A DNA stretch of 64,000 nt from Owenia fusiformis. Taxonomy: Eukaryota > Annelida > Polychaeta > Sabellida > Oweniidae. Location: assembly GCA_903813345.2 (NCBI GenBank), contig CAIIXF020000011.1:26342166-26406165 (forward strand), given 5' to 3'. Position 1 is the first letter of the stretch. Every line of letters begins with the position of its first letter. Below, in pieces: positions 13,154 to 26,483 of this stretch. The translations under genes and the position numbers were made by a program. The notes below the pieces were generated by a model. It worked only from the letters and a program-made list of their open reading frames with translations. It was not told the origin of the DNA and did no database searches.

Positions 13154-13371
13154 TATCGTTGCAACGATTAATATTTGCTGTATTTTGTGATAAGCATTTT
13201 GATCTGGGCAAAATATATTAAAGTATATATTAACCGCAATGTTTGCGGACTTGTACAAGGTGAATAAACATAATACACCATATACATTTAATTTAATTAT
13301 CCTACAAATGCTTAATTTCATATAGTGGTCTATCCAGATAACTGCATTGGCTTTTATATAAATGAGATATA

Positions 13372-14094
13372 CACTCCCCTCCATGAACCCTAGCTCCCCC
13401 ATTGAACTACGTGTTAAGCCTCTTTACCTTTGGATTTTTATTTACTTAACTTGCAATGAAAATACTTATGCTATTGACAGTAACGTAATTTTACTTTATT
13501 TCCAATAACTCCAAATTTTTTCAATTTTTTCCTCAATTACAATAGGTCGAAATTTGATGATAAATTTAATGAATTCTTTGAAAATCGACATTCCGATGTT
13601 AACCAATGGGAAATGGTAGGTTTGCTGCAGGTCATATGACACAATATTCATCCGTCCGAGTCCTTGCAAAAATACAAATTAGGTGGGCAATTGAATTTGC
13701 TAACTTTATTTAATCGAAAGGTTTCTTCAGGTTCAACAAAGTTATAGGGCTTTAAAGTCAAAATTGTTTTTTAAAAAACTTCCATTGAAATAACACAGGA
13801 GGCGAAAAAAATGCGCTGTAACTTTAGTATTTATAAAATAAACTAAACAGTCACTTAGTGTACAAAAAAGTTAGATAATTCAATGTTTTAGATAAAAATA
13901 TTTTTGCTGAATCTTTTACTGAATATATATCCGGATTTCTGATTTGCCCCGAACCCACAATTTCCCATTGGTTTAGCTGGGAATGACGATTTTCAAAAAT
14001 TTATCAAAATTATCAATTTTCGACCTATTGTAATTCATGAAAAAACGTAGTTCAATGGGGAGCTACAAGGTTGCCAAACCTATGGAGGGGAGTG
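13372..14094. mobile_element. TA-targeting MITE (723 bp), copy 1
   Basis: Ends are CACTCCCCTCCAT.. and ..ATGGAGGGGAGTG with long subterminal inverted repeats (ttgaactacgtgtta, aatttttatttacttaac). TA flanks both sides. SRCR copy B shows the empty site upstream of its first exon (gagatatatgac near 62275). No transposase frame is seen. Confidence 0.85.
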
Positions 14095-15562
14095 TATGTA
14101 AACATTACATTATAAACGACATTTTTATGAATGTAGATATGAATGTAGAATGGAAAGATTCCATTCAAAAAATAATAAAACAATACAATGGATAACATAA
14201 TTTCAAACATTAATGATTACCCTAGCCTTGCCCAAGTCTGTATTTTTTATTTATCAAAACTTACCAAAATAAGCATCTCTAATCAGGTCATAGCAATTAT
14301 CATAAACTCATGCAGAACTTTTGTCACAAACTTTTATTTTCTAGCTCCATCAGATACCACCGCTAATCACTTTGATCCAGAACTTAGATTGACAAACTTT
14401 AATTTACTAAAATCATGGGCTCTACCACCAGTCCCTTGCTAAAATATAAAATGCTGTATGAGCTAAATTAACTGGGAATTCTTAGGTGTACCTGCACTTT
14501 AGATAACAACTAACGTTATAGCATAACGTGATAGCGAAGGAAGTGACATATTTTGTAACTTCAAATTGTAAATCTCATAATTCAAAACTTGTAAAAATTC
14601 CATGTCACACTACCCAAATAAACATGGTAATATATCTATCTGTATGTGTGTGTGACATAATATTGTGCTGCATGCCGAGGGAACAGGAAACGGGAAACAG
14701 GATATTCCCGAGGGGGAAATTTTTACAATATTTCCGGAAAATGTGGCAGTCACTGTTTGTTTTATTATACGAGTATACACTCCCCTCCATAAGTTTGGCA
14801 ACCTTAGCCCCCCCCATTGAACTACCTGTTGAAGCCTCTTTACGTTTGAATTTTTATTCACTTAACCTGCAATGAAATAACTTATAATATTGATTTAAAG
14901 GCATTTTAGCAGGTGATAAGTACTTTTCATCTTCCCTGTTAGCAGGGATTTAGGACTTTCCAGGAAACTAGTTCATCTATTTCATATCATGTGACCAAGC
15001 CAATGAGCATCTAGATAATGCTTAATAAAATACATTGAAGTTCAAAAGTAAGTCTTTGTTTTACCAAAGAATGCTTAGACGCCTCAAATAAAAATGTTAA
15101 TTCAATCATGCCAAAAATGTACAATAATCATCACTAAGTTGCTATAGTAACCATAATTTATATTTATTCGACCGTGTGATTTTCCAATTATACCGACTGG
15201 TGAACATTTCACATTTCGATAAGTTGACCTACATGCTTTCAGATTTTAACTTGAATTGAAATAAATAAATAAATATCAATATTTTAATCTAAAATGATAC
15301 AGGATGCATTATTAATACACTCTGGATTTACACAAGTGAATTAACTTTCATAATATGCATATTCAATTGTTTAGATCTATAGAGCTCTTTCAGCAAATAA
15401 AGGGACTGGCTGTGGTTGTGTATACGAGTACAATCGTATCACAAAACAAAAAATTAATTAAAACATGTTCATGACATTTATTATTTGTATAGATCAGATG
15501 TTTATTATTTTGCTTAATCATCACTTAGAATCACGCCATAAACATACGCTCTCCACACTTTA
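14095..15562. other. Unassigned stretch with a solo MITE end
   Basis: About 14774-14872 is a left end of the CACTCCCCTCC family. Elsewhere there are only short frames without recognisable domains. Confidence 0.5.
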
Positions 15563-16631
15563 TAGTAGCCGAGACAACACAAGTCCCAAGTCTGTATTTT
15601 TACTCTCATTTCTTCATTTTTAAGAGTTAAGTCACCACATTTTGCATGCATATTCCTTGCAGAAATCCTAACATAGAATTTTATTGGTTTTGATTATAAC
15701 TTATTTGTTGAAAATAGAGAAACATTTGATTCTGATTGGTCTATAATCAAAATTTGCCATTTTCAGCGACAAATGCATTATTTTAACTTTATATAAAAAA
15801 ATCACTACTTTTGGTGTAATAATTCCAAATTGACCACATGTTTCCTTTTTCAGCAGAAGTGTAACTATTTTGGGGTAATTGAGACATATCCGAGAAAAAT
15901 GGTATGCAGAAACATGATATTTGAAATAAAACGGGGCCAAAAAAGGACCCCTGAAGATGCCTGCATTATTTGAGATTTTTTGCACGTTTTAATTTCCTGA
16001 AAAATGGCTGGGGTAGGGGAGTGGCATACCCTTTGGGCTTATTCCAGTAACCATTTTAATCAAATGAATGATGACATATTTGGTATCATCTTAAAGCTTG
16101 TAATGTGTGCGTTAATTTGGTACCCGTATTATGACGTCAGATGCTATATTGTGACGTCACAGTAGTTACAAATAATCTTAAAGGGGAAATTAAGCACCAA
16201 AATGCGGCAAAATAATGGTGTGACTCCACCACTGTTTTGCCAATTCACTGCTTGCCACAATCAATGAATGCATTTCTCATTATTGTACTCTTCCAATGCA
16301 TGATCTGATGACTGGCAAAACATATCTAGGATGATAGTTATTGTCAATAAGATTAGAGACACCATATTGTATCTATCATTTATAACTTCAATTTTTATTA
16401 ATGACGTCAAAATGTTGCATTGGTTACACAAAATGGATAATTCTGATTATGGACCAATACAAATCAAATGTATCTGTATTTTTAACAAATAAATTATAAT
16501 CGAAAGCAATAAAATTCTATGTTAGGATTTCTTCAAGGAATATGCATGCAAAATATGATGACTTAACTCTTAAAAGTGAAGAAATGAGAGTAAAAATACA
16601 GACTTGGGACTTGTGTTGTCTCGGCTACTAT
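15563..16631. mobile_element. Non-autonomous DNA element with about 140-bp inverted ends
   Basis: TAGTAGCCGAGACAACACAA at the left end is matched by the inverted copy ending ..GTCTCGGCTACTA. The inner arms include tgcatgcatattccttg and its complement. About 0.8 kb without genes lies between the arms. Confidence 0.8.
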
Positions 16632-17473
16632 GTAAACCTGTTTCAGCCTGTTTATATTTTTATATATCATAACCTCAAACCTGCTCTGAAAAGAATCTTT
16701 ATCCTATTTCTCCAAAAGTTTTAATCATGAATTCACTGAGTCGAAATTGTTGGCAACGAAGATGAAATTGTGATTCTCATCTTATGGTGGATTTAAGCAA
16801 TTGATTCATCCTTCTTGCAATTAAATAATATGGTTACAGTATTTTCATTAAAAAACAATCGACTCGAAATGCCATGCTACATTAACATTAACTGTTTGAC
16901 TATACAAGTACTGTATAAGACTGTGAGACGAACAAAACATGTTTAATTTGAGGCACAGTTATACAGTTATGGTAAATTGCAAAATTTCAGATGAGAGATT
17001 TAGGGAGAGATTGTTAACCCCCCCACACACACTGAATAGGCAAAAAAAATTCTGCATCATTAATATTTTTATAATATGAATGATATCAGAGCTCGCTTCC
17101 TGAATTTTCCATCAATAAATATGAAAAGATCTTAGAATTATGACAAAATATCATCAAAATCCATGTTTCCAACAAGAATCACTTGACATTAAGTGATCAA
17201 AATATGGATTTTGCAAAGTAACAGACATTTTGAAAATACTGAAAACAAAGGAGGAGGGAAATTAGCGCAACAGATTTGGACAGTCATATTTTGGATTTTG
17301 GCCATTTTCTGAGGATTTAAACAATTGCATATGTTAGGCCAATGCATTAACTCCAGGAAAATCACTTCTAGAGATGATAAAATAATTTCGACTTTGAGAC
17401 AGGGTAGATGCAAACAACCCACCCACATGTTTTTTCTGAAATGTTTTCCTAATTTTCTACCCCTTCCACCCCT
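16632..17473. other. Diverged copy of the cupredoxin upstream region, then unassigned sequence
   Basis: About 16640-16900 aligns loosely with 19746-19990 and 35390-35600. About 17060-17170 recurs diverged at about 18020-18130 (gagctc..cttcctga..tccatcaataaat). No gene is seen. Confidence 0.55.
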
Positions 17474-17734
17474 GCTTTTTCAATTTTTCTTGCATCAATA
17501 TGTTGCATTTTGACACATAGTTAACCACTTTAAAGGAATAGGTGATTCCTTCAGGGGTTTTAAAGATACCCATTATGGGTGACCAAACTTAGCTGAAAGC
17601 AATGCTTTTTCCTATGGGAAAATAACATGGGAAATATTGTTTTCCACTTTATCTGAAAGGAATCATTTATTCCTTTTAAGGGATTATCTGTGTGTCAAAA
17701 TGCAACATATTGATGCAAGAAAAATTAAAAAAGC
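17474..17734. mobile_element. 261-bp fold-back MITE
   Basis: The left arm gcttttt..cttgcatcaatatgttgcattttgacaca is matched by an inverted right arm tgtgtcaaaatgcaaca.. ending aaaaaagc. Arms are about 55 bp or longer. Confidence 0.8.
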
Positions 17735-18649
17735 ATTCTAACTGAATGAACATATTTCATGGTGGTATCATGGAAAACTGTTCACAAAATATAGTTTTTG
17801 CTTTGCCCCCCCCCTGCTACCCCTTGGGGGTGGGGGTAAAACATAATTTTATGGCACAAAAAGTGACCCATGAATTTGTTTGGGCAGTTTTTTTTCATTT
17901 GAAACAACCAATTTATTCATAAAAATGCTTAGACTACTTGGTAGGGACAATATACTTAACGCCCCCCCCCTGCTCTTGCTTCTTAGCTTACCAGTTAAAT
18001 AATTTTTAGGACTTGTGGAGGCATACTAGAGCTCTCTTCCTGATTTTCTCCATCAATAAATATTGGAAAATCTTACAATTATGACAAATCATCTAAAATT
18101 CATGTTACCAATTAAATAATTAGTTATTGATTTTAAAAGTAATAAGAACAAAAAAACACCTAAAACTGCTTTCTAATATATTTACTTCTTGAATCAACTT
18201 ATTTTATGTTGTTATATGAAAAGCTATTCTTGAAATAATTTTTTTCGTTTTGACCCCCTGCTACCCCGTTGGGGTAGGGGCAAATCATAATTTTCAGGGA
18301 CAAAATGTGACCGACAAACTTGCTCGGGCGGATTTTTATTCCAAACAATCAATATATTCATGAAATCACATTTGGTTCTTCATCGTTTCGAACAACAAAA
18401 AAAACGAAGAGCCGAGGCTACTGTTCATATCTTTGATTATATACTATGCTCATTCCCTTCTTTAAAGCATCAAACAGATCGCGATTGTCTGCGTTTTTCT
18501 CCATTGTCGTTTACAGTATGCGAATGTTACAAAAAAGAACCAATACGGGGACAGCGATTATGACGTATCTACGCTCGGAGCGGGACGTAAAGCTATATCT
18601 GAAACGCCGATGAAAATATAAGTTTTTACAAACCGGCTTTATGTACCTG
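17735..18649. repeat. Diverged direct repeats around a C/G-rich tract
   Basis: The blocks at about 17800-17940 and 18230-18370 are alike (ccctgctacccc..ttggggt..cataatttt..). No gene is recognised. A 67-codon frame at 18360-18563 has no visible domain. Confidence 0.5.
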
Positions 18650-19033
18650 TAACATGTCCAAGTATGGGATAAATATGTATATTAAATTGCCGCTAATGTT
18701 GTAAAACCTTGGCAATTAGCTAATTGAAATCGATTGTAATTGATGTATATTAGAAATAAATTAGTAACATGAAAAACGAAACAAATTGAAGCGCATGCAT
18801 TTTATTTGATTTTCAACACACAGCGCTATAATCATAGAAACAGGATACACGTGGAGTTACATTTACAATATAAAATGTATTTATTTTCTAGATCATTACA
18901 GCGCTATTATCAAATAAAAACGTATATGTGTATCTAATTCTGACGCTTGACCATGAATAAAGAGTTAATGATGTTTATTGTTTAAATAGAACGGACATGA
19001 AGTTTTTACTTAATTTATCACTTTAATTTCATA

Positions 19034-19703
19034 CACTCCCCTCCATAAGTTTCGCAACCTTAGCTCCTCCATTGAACTACGTGTTAAAGCCTCTTCACTT
19101 TTGAATTTTTATTTACTTAACATGCGATGAAAATACGTATACTATTCATGGAAACGTAATTTGACTTTATTTCCAATACCTCCAACTTTTCTCATTTTTT
19201 CCTCAGTTACAATAACTCAAAAATTGATGATAAATTTGATGAATTTTTGAAAATCGACATTCCGATGTTAACCGATGGGAAATGGTAGGTTTGCCGCAAG
19301 TCATATGACAGAATATCCATCCATCCGAGTCCTTGCAAAAAATACGAGTTAGGCAGGCAATTGAATTTGCTAACTTTATTTAACAAAAAATTGATATGTT
19401 TCTTCAGGTTCAACAAAGTTATAAGGCTTTGAAGTCAAAATTATGGAGGTTTGGAGTCTCAAAAAGGGACAAAAGGCGGATTTGTTAGAAACTTAAAGGT
19501 AATATTACTATTTATATTATTTTTAGGAAAAAAGTGAGAACATTTGGAGGTATTGGAAATAAAGTCAAGTTACGTTTCCATCAATGTTATAAGTTAATTT
19601 ATCGCCGGTGAAGTAAATAAAAATTCAAACGTAAAGAGGCTTTAACACGTAGTTCAATGGGGGGGGGGGGGGGCTAACGTTGCCAAACTTATGGAGGGGA
19701 GTG
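19034..19703. mobile_element. TA-targeting MITE (670 bp), copy 2
   Basis: Same family and ends as the element at 13372. TA lies at 19032-19033 and 19704-19705. The duplicate at 35344 shows the intact target, so this copy landed after the segment was duplicated. Confidence 0.88.
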
Positions 19704-20343
19704 TAACTACCGTACTTACGCAATAAGTATACACTCTCGTTCAATATGGAAACCTGTTTCGGCCTTTTTATATTTGCATCATTTCCCCAAGACCTGCACT
19801 GAAAACAAATATTTTAAATCTTTATTAATTACTCTAAAGGTTTTAATAATGTATTCACAGAGTCGGTTTATGTTAGGTAGAAGGAATCATGATTCTCATT
19901 TAACAGACAAAAATAGGAATTGGTACATCATTGCAAATTGAATAATGATTTTGCTAGTGAAGTTTGACAAGTAAGCTTCAGTTAATCCTTTCAAAAACAA
20001 GAATAAAAACCACATTTCAAAATCATAGAAATGAACCGGTGTTAAGGGGTAGGAGGTCTGTATCAAATTATGGTCCTACTCTTCATTGATTTATATGGCG
20101 ACCCCTTTCCCTTATTATCTTATACACAATCAGGGCCAGAAAGGGCCGTTAAGAAAGGGGACCATAATCTCTGGGGAACAATAGTTCTTTCACACCAGCG
20201 TTAAACGTTCGAAACAGTGTCTCCAAAAGTATGATAGGTAGTGTGTATACTGTTGTGTTTTCATCAGTTAAGAATTCAAGAAAACATTCAGTCGCGGAGA
20301 GTTGAGCTTAGATAGACGACTTGTTCTGAATAGTCATTATAAG

Positions 20344-20443
20344 ATGAGAGTTCTCTATGTATATGTGACTTTGCTGCTTATATTCTGTGCTATTCATCTA
20401 ACTGAAGCGAATTCTCATTTTAGAAAGCACAATGAAACAAAAT
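20344..20443 (+). other. Orphan copy 1 of the cupredoxin signal-peptide exon
   Basis: A 100-bp open segment starts ATG and encodes MRVLYVYVTLLLIFC.. ending ..HNETK, followed by a consensus T|GTGAGT donor. Length, phase and sequence match exon 1 of the gene at 35968. About 700 bp of upstream sequence is shared too. I found no downstream cupredoxin exon before 38232, so it is either an alternative first exon with a very long intron or the remains of a duplicated gene. Confidence 0.8.
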
Positions 20444-20994
20444 GTGAGTAAAAACAGATCACCAGATTTATAAAACTGAAACAAGGTAAGTTAAAATTGG
20501 AAAATCCAAAAAGATGGAATAATGTCAATCAAAATCATTTTTAAATTCAATTCATCATGAATTTTATCCGATACAGAGATATAACAACGACACACTGAGA
20601 CATGTGTAAGTTCTACGTTATGCTTCATTTTATAATGTACCATATGTGTATTAAAGCAAGAATCAAAACCACATTTCAAAATCATAGAAATGAACCAGTG
20701 TTAAGGGGTAGGAGGTCTGTATCAAATTATGGTCCTACTCTTCATTGATTTATATGGTGACCCCCTTCCCTTATTATCTTATACACAATCAGGGCCAGAA
20801 AGGGCCATAAGAAAGGGGACTGTGGCTGGGAATCATAATTTCTTTCACACCGGCGTTAAACGTTCGAAACAGTGTCTCCAAAAGTATGATAGGTAGTGTA
20901 TACTGTTGTGTTTTTAACAGTTAAGAATACGAAAACATTCAGTCGCGGATAGCTGAGCTTAGATAGACGACTTGTTCAGAATAGTCATTATAAG

Positions 20995-21094
20995 ATGAGA
21001 GTTCTCTATGTATATGTGACTTTGCTGCTTATATCCTGTGCTTTTCATCTAACTGAAGCGAATTCTCATTTTAGAAAGCACAATGAAACCAAAT
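20995..21094 (+). other. Orphan copy 2 of the cupredoxin signal-peptide exon
   Basis: A second 100-bp copy, 651 bp after the first, encodes MRVLYVYVTLLLISC.. with the same length, phase and T|GTGAGT donor. It could join exon 2 at 38232 in frame. Frame and donor are intact, which argues against old decay. Confidence 0.8.
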
Positions 21095-21299
21095 GTGAGT
21101 AAAAACAGATCACCAGATTTATAAAACTGGAACAAGGTAAGTTAAAATTGGAAAATCCAAAAAGGTGGACTAATGTCAATCAAAATAATTTTTAACTTCA
21201 ATTTATCATGTATTTTATCCGATACAGAGATATGACAAGGACACACTGTGACATGTGTAGGTTCTACGTTTCATTTTATAATGTACCATATGTGTTTAA

Positions 21300-24122
21300 A
21301 AAGCTTAAACCTCTGTTTATGACAAAAGAACTCAACAATACATGTATTGGACATAATTATATTCTACATAAAAAACATACATAAAATGTTGAACAACTAC
21401 ATATATAAAATACCTAGAGCAAGATGGATTCATCCGGAATCAATCCGTCTTCCAACAAACGAATTCCCAATGCAGCCATCTTACACAACTTTAGCATGGG
21501 GAATACTCAACCAACCATGGTGTTCACTGTATGGATGTTTGTCTCAGTCTGCTGCACAACCCCAGAAAACGAGTCCTTGTATTTATTAAAATATGACTCG
21601 CACGATGATAGTTGGTACATGTATATTTTCGGTATATGCACAACAAGTATGAGTCAAACATGTAAATGATAATTTAAAATCTTTGGGGTAAATCCCAAAA
21701 GTAATGTGCAATGAATTGATATTTTGACATGAAATGGTACATGTATTCCCCAAAGATACATATGTAGTTATCAGGTTATATAGCATGGAGTGGAGAAAGT
21801 GAGATTAGGACGATCGGCCTTAAACATGAAACTAATCGACATGTTAGTGGTCACATTCGAGACGGTTTACTTGTCTGAGTTAAGAGATGTGGGAGACTGC
21901 TTTGCATGCAACGGCCACAATCTAATTCATAAATCATAAGTCATGCTACTTTGAAAATCCTTCTCATTGATTTCAATCCTAACAGAACAGCGCAGAAATG
22001 TCCACCAATCAATTTAAATAGCAGCTTTTATATACAGATAGGATAGGGATATGCCATTTGCTAACAATTTGGCAATTTGATACTTCAGTGACGTGTTGCA
22101 AAAAGCTCGCGCACGCATTGTTACACATTTTGTGGCGTAATCCAGAGGATCCTCGCTTTTAACATGATAGAATGTGACGTTTTTGAGAAAAATGTACACA
22201 AATGAAAATCCTTTCGTCCTCCACATTTACCTCTATATCTCAAAACATTTTAGACGAATAACTCTGATATCATATATATATTGTTAATGGGCTAGGAGCA
22301 TCATAAAACACGAATCAATTGATATTTTAGGTGAAATAAATATACGTGTTGCTGTGCTTGAAAATACGCGAATGGCGTAAATTAGCCCTATTTTAATTAA
22401 TTCTGAAAACCTTTCGTCCTCCACTTTTCCACATACAACAGAAAACACATACTTTTGTGAACAAAATCAACTATTTATTAATAAACTAGAGTTTAGGAGC
22501 AAAATAATCATGTATGATTTATTAAAAATTGATCTCGTATTTTTTGTTTAATGTACACCTGAAAAGTTGAAGGTACCAAAAAATGAGCAAAAAAGGTCGC
22601 TGTCAACAGATTCTATTTTTCAGACCCTATGACGTCACAATATGGAACGCTTACTAAAATTCATCCTTTGAAATAAAACTTCCATCTACCTTTATCAAGA
22701 CGAAAAATAAGTATAATAGTCATATATTGTTTGAGTTATTAGCGTTTAAAGACGAAAAATAATTCAAAATGTAAGGTGTCAACATGGGATATTTGCCAGA
22801 TGTTTTGGTAAAAAAATCTTTTTTAAAAACGAACGCGCAAAAAAATGTGAACGGAGTGTAGTTGATCTAAAATCTTCATCGAACCAGCTTTAAAATGATA
22901 TATAACTTTAATTAGAATATTATCTTATATTCCGGGGAATCAAAGTTACATTCACGCGATACCCTTAAAAAACAAATGCGCCACCTTTTTGCGACACGTC
23001 AGTATATTTGTTTGCAACGTAATATAATTAAAACAAACAGCAAACATTTTCCTTTAAATCATATATACTTAGTCAATTTTTTACTTCAAATCTTAACCAC
23101 CGAAAATGTATTTTGACAAGATTATACGTTCTACAAGCTTTACAAAACCTACACGATCCACAATCTGACACACTTTGATTATAGACTAAACCAACTGTTG
23201 CAGAGTTCGTTGTCACGCCTATCTCTGGGAATGGCCATTAACGTTCAGAACTGATATTTAAATTTCAGAATAGATCTCATAGTTGTGACACACTGATCTG
23301 GTAAGTGTATGATTGCAATGACACGAAAGTAAAGGTTCGAAGTTCCTTTATGGCATCTTCCAAAATTGAGAGTATCGTTTGAAACACACGATATCGTCGA
23401 AGCACAAATGTCTCCGTGGATCAAAATCATTATTAACCAATCGTAAATTCACCACATCTGAGAGAACAAACGCTAATGTATATGCGGCTTTCAACATAGA
23501 GTCTCAGTAAACCCATAAATCTCCTTTCGGCGGGGGGAGGGAGCTCGGCAAGTTGTAAATGTTCCTGAGAACGTCTATCGTAATTGGTAACAGAATATGT
23601 TTCTTTGACCATTGTTCTTGCGGATACCTCTTAGTATGAGGCCAAATTTATCATAAGCACAACCAGTGTATTGACATAACTGATCTGGAAGGTCTTTCTC
23701 ATTATAATAATGAAGAGTTAAAAGGTTAACCTCATTTTTCAAAACACCCTCCCCTATCCCCACCCTACAAGTACACCCCCTTAACTTGTTGTATACGGCC
23801 CACGATTAATGTGTTATCTGAACAATAACAGCTATTGATATTTCTGATATTATTGAAATCCGTTTGATATTTTCCAGAAAATCGTTTATCAAACTCATAT
23901 GCGTGTGATATCGTTTATCTCACGCATATCCGTGTGATATCACATTTGCATTTCGCGCCACAATATTGTTGGAAATTAGGTCAGATAATTTATTCTCTTT
24001 TGAGAAAATAGGTCCGTTAATTTATTCTCTTTAAGTTTCATTGGTGTATTGAATTACGATTGTGTATATAATTTGATTAGAAGGCTGCTAACTAACGATT
24101 AAAAATGGTATTTATGACGAAC
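21300..24122. other. No recognised feature
   Basis: Only short frames occur; those at 21347-21669 match nothing I recognise. The word cctttcgtcctccac occurs at about 22210 and 22412. No splice-linked coding pattern was found. Confidence 0.4.
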
Positions 24123-25194
24123 TACAGGGCGTTCATAAAGTTCTTGCAAAAGTAATCTTATTTCTTTGTTTCTCAATCAATCTGGCTGAAATTTTCACTG
24201 AGTATACCTACACTATTCATACATTTGATACTTGAATTATAATGAATAGGTTATTGAAGAAAAAAAGTAATGCTTGCTATAGTAACACGAGTCGGGGGTA
24301 GGCGGAGCAGCATTGGAAAAAAGAAAAATTGAGAAAAAAAATATGGGTTAGAGGTAACCTTAAAATACTTTAAAGTATCCTTGAAAATACAAAACAAGCT
24401 AATGTTGCCATGTCAACACTAGATGGTGTCACATGATGACAGCATAGTTGAAACTTCTTAGATTCATGACATCACTCATGGTATCATAGTGACCTGTATT
24501 GGTTGATGACATCAGACTTTGTGAAAGGCAGCATCAATTTGATTTTTGTGACAATGGCTGCAAAATCAGCAAAAGCTGATGATTTGCTATCACAAATATT
24601 CAGTTGCATCGTTATGTATGTTTACTGGGAAATACAAAGAAAACAAACACCTGAAGATATTCATAAGGTGTATGGGAAGGAGACTATGGTCAAAAGAACC
24701 ATTTATATTACAAAACGGACTAAGTCATTTACTGATGGTAGAGCAAATGGTAAGGACAATGCTAGATCAGGCCGTCCAAGAACGAAATCCAGTGGTGATC
24801 AGATGATGTTGATGAAAGCCATTCATACAAAGACCAATATCAAAATATTTTCCAAATGGGTTCCCCCACCAGAAATGGTAAGTAAGACAGCGGAGGTGTA
24901 TAGACCATGATGGGCACTATTTTGAATACCTATACTCTTCAGACACTGTCCTTAAAGTAAATAGGACAAGTTAAAAAACATTTTGAACATTCACATCAAA
25001 CAGATCCTTTATTGCTTGCCCCGCCTACCCCTGACTCGTGTAACTATAGCAACCATAACTTTTTTCCTCAAAGACCTATTATTTAGAACTTCGGATCTCA
25101 ATGTATGAATAGTGTAGGTATACTGAGTGAAAATTTCAGCAAGATTGATTGAGAAACAAAGAAATTAAGAGTACTTTTGCAAGAACGCCCTGTA
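24123..25194 (+). mobile_element. Internally deleted mariner element
   Basis: The ends are TA-CAGGGCGTTCATAAAGTTC and GAACGCCCTG-TA with inverted repeats of over 100 bp (cctacactattcatacatt and its complement). A plus-strand frame at 24503-24910 (135 aa) encodes a mariner-like N-terminal DNA-binding part (VYGKETM.., then the RSGRPRTK hallmark). The catalytic part is missing, so it could only move with help from a relative. Confidence 0.82.
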
Positions 25195-25399
25195 TATCAT
25201 GTTATTTACTTTTGATTGTTAAAATAAAGTGTTTCAAATATTCAATTGATATTCTAATTCCTTAAAATGCCTTCAGGCGATTAGAATTATGTATTTGCTT
25301 ATAAGTTTGAATAAATAAATTCTTGTATTTTTTCATAATACGATGTAAAAATAAATGTTGTTGATTTTACGCATCAAATCTAATAATTCAACTGTTAGT

Positions 25400-25652
25400 A
25401 CCCGTGGTATTGTTCTAAATACCACCATAGTTGGCTTCTAGGGTACCTAGTATGTCACTATTTGGTATCAAAATAAAGAGGAGGAGCTTAACTTTCATTT
25501 GAATTACGTAAATATCGATGTAGGTCAAAATAGTTCCGACGTTATCATGTTTACTACGCGTTTGCCCGTCATCTCAGAATTGAGGAAATGGAAGCAAACG
25601 CGAGTTACAATAAATGGACGCTGATATCTCAAAAAGTAACGTGACTCCCTAT
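25400..25652 (-). repeat. Partial E module, left of the LINE insertion
   Basis: Inverted relative to the 5.9-8.9 kb array, this segment matches E from its middle to ctccctat, where the LINE interrupts it. The module continues at 31079. Confidence 0.85.
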
Positions 25653-26483
25653 ATGTATGTATGTATATATTTATTGCCCTTTATATAAAGGAGATACATG
25701 TATACAATTTATGTTAAATTGAAAATAATCACTATTTACAAACAAACAATGTCGTTGCTTTTTAACTGGCGACGACGCCTAGCTACCGCGTAGACGCACG
25801 CCGCCGACCAAGATTGGCCTAGCACCTAATTGTAACGCAATTATAAAGTAACTATATTTTCAAACGCTCATTGCTTTGTTATTTGTTTTGGTTTTTTTTG
25901 AACCGACAACGACGCCTAGCTACCGCGTAGACGAACGCCGTAGGCCTAAATAAACCTGTACCTAACACTCTTGAGATTAATCAAAAAATGACATCATGGA
26001 GCTGCATTTTCTATAAAATTAAAGAGAAGACATAGCATATCATCGTACCTTCCCCAAGGTCGGTACTGTAGTACTGTATGAAAGTATGAGATCCTTTCAA
26101 TATGTTGTAGGCTAGTAAAATAAATATACAATTTATGTTAATCAAAGGTTGGTGGTGTTGCTATATGGTGCAATTCTAAATTAGTATGTATAGTAAATGT
26201 ACATAAATATAAATACAAATATGCGAGTAAAACCAAAAATGTACAGGCTGCTTAAGAGACACAATCGTTTGTTGCAAAAACGTCAGGCTGCCGCGTTGAC
26301 GTTGCAACTACCAATCAACAAAAAGAGCAAGAAAGCATTGCTTATTATTGTACCTTCCCCAAGCTTGGTACTGTTCATCCATAATAGTTAGATATTAATT
26401 ATATTTCAGAGAGAGAGGATAGTCCCCTAGTCGGCCCATGTACCTCCCTTGAGGGCCACCCTCCTCCACTGAATGAAGTTACA

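Larger units (their letters stand above)
18650..20450 (+). repeat. Duplicated 5' region of the cupredoxin locus (pairs with 34985-36110)
   Basis: From the ttggcaattagctaatt-type sequence through exon 1, this stretch aligns with 34985-36110. The main difference is the MITE at 19034-19703, present only here. A more diverged third copy of part of it (cctgtttcagcctg.. to the cactgagtcg block) lies at about 16640-16900. Repeated local duplication upstream of this gene is indicated. Confidence 0.8.
19996..21300 (+). repeat. Tandem duplication of cupredoxin promoter plus exon 1
   Basis: Two direct copies of about 655 bp begin at 19996 and about 20652, each starting with the accacatttcaaaatcat block and holding one signal-peptide exon. 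The same unit recurs once at about 35640-36290 around the exon of the full gene. A shared block upstream of each exon contains gttcgaaacagtgtctcc and gtatgataggtagtgt, a candidate promoter region. No clear TATA box stands out. Confidence 0.8.

Noticed and set aside
21347-21669. Two overlapping plus-strand frames (about 80 codons each)
   Set aside because: No recognisable domain, no linked exons, and neither frame is favoured.
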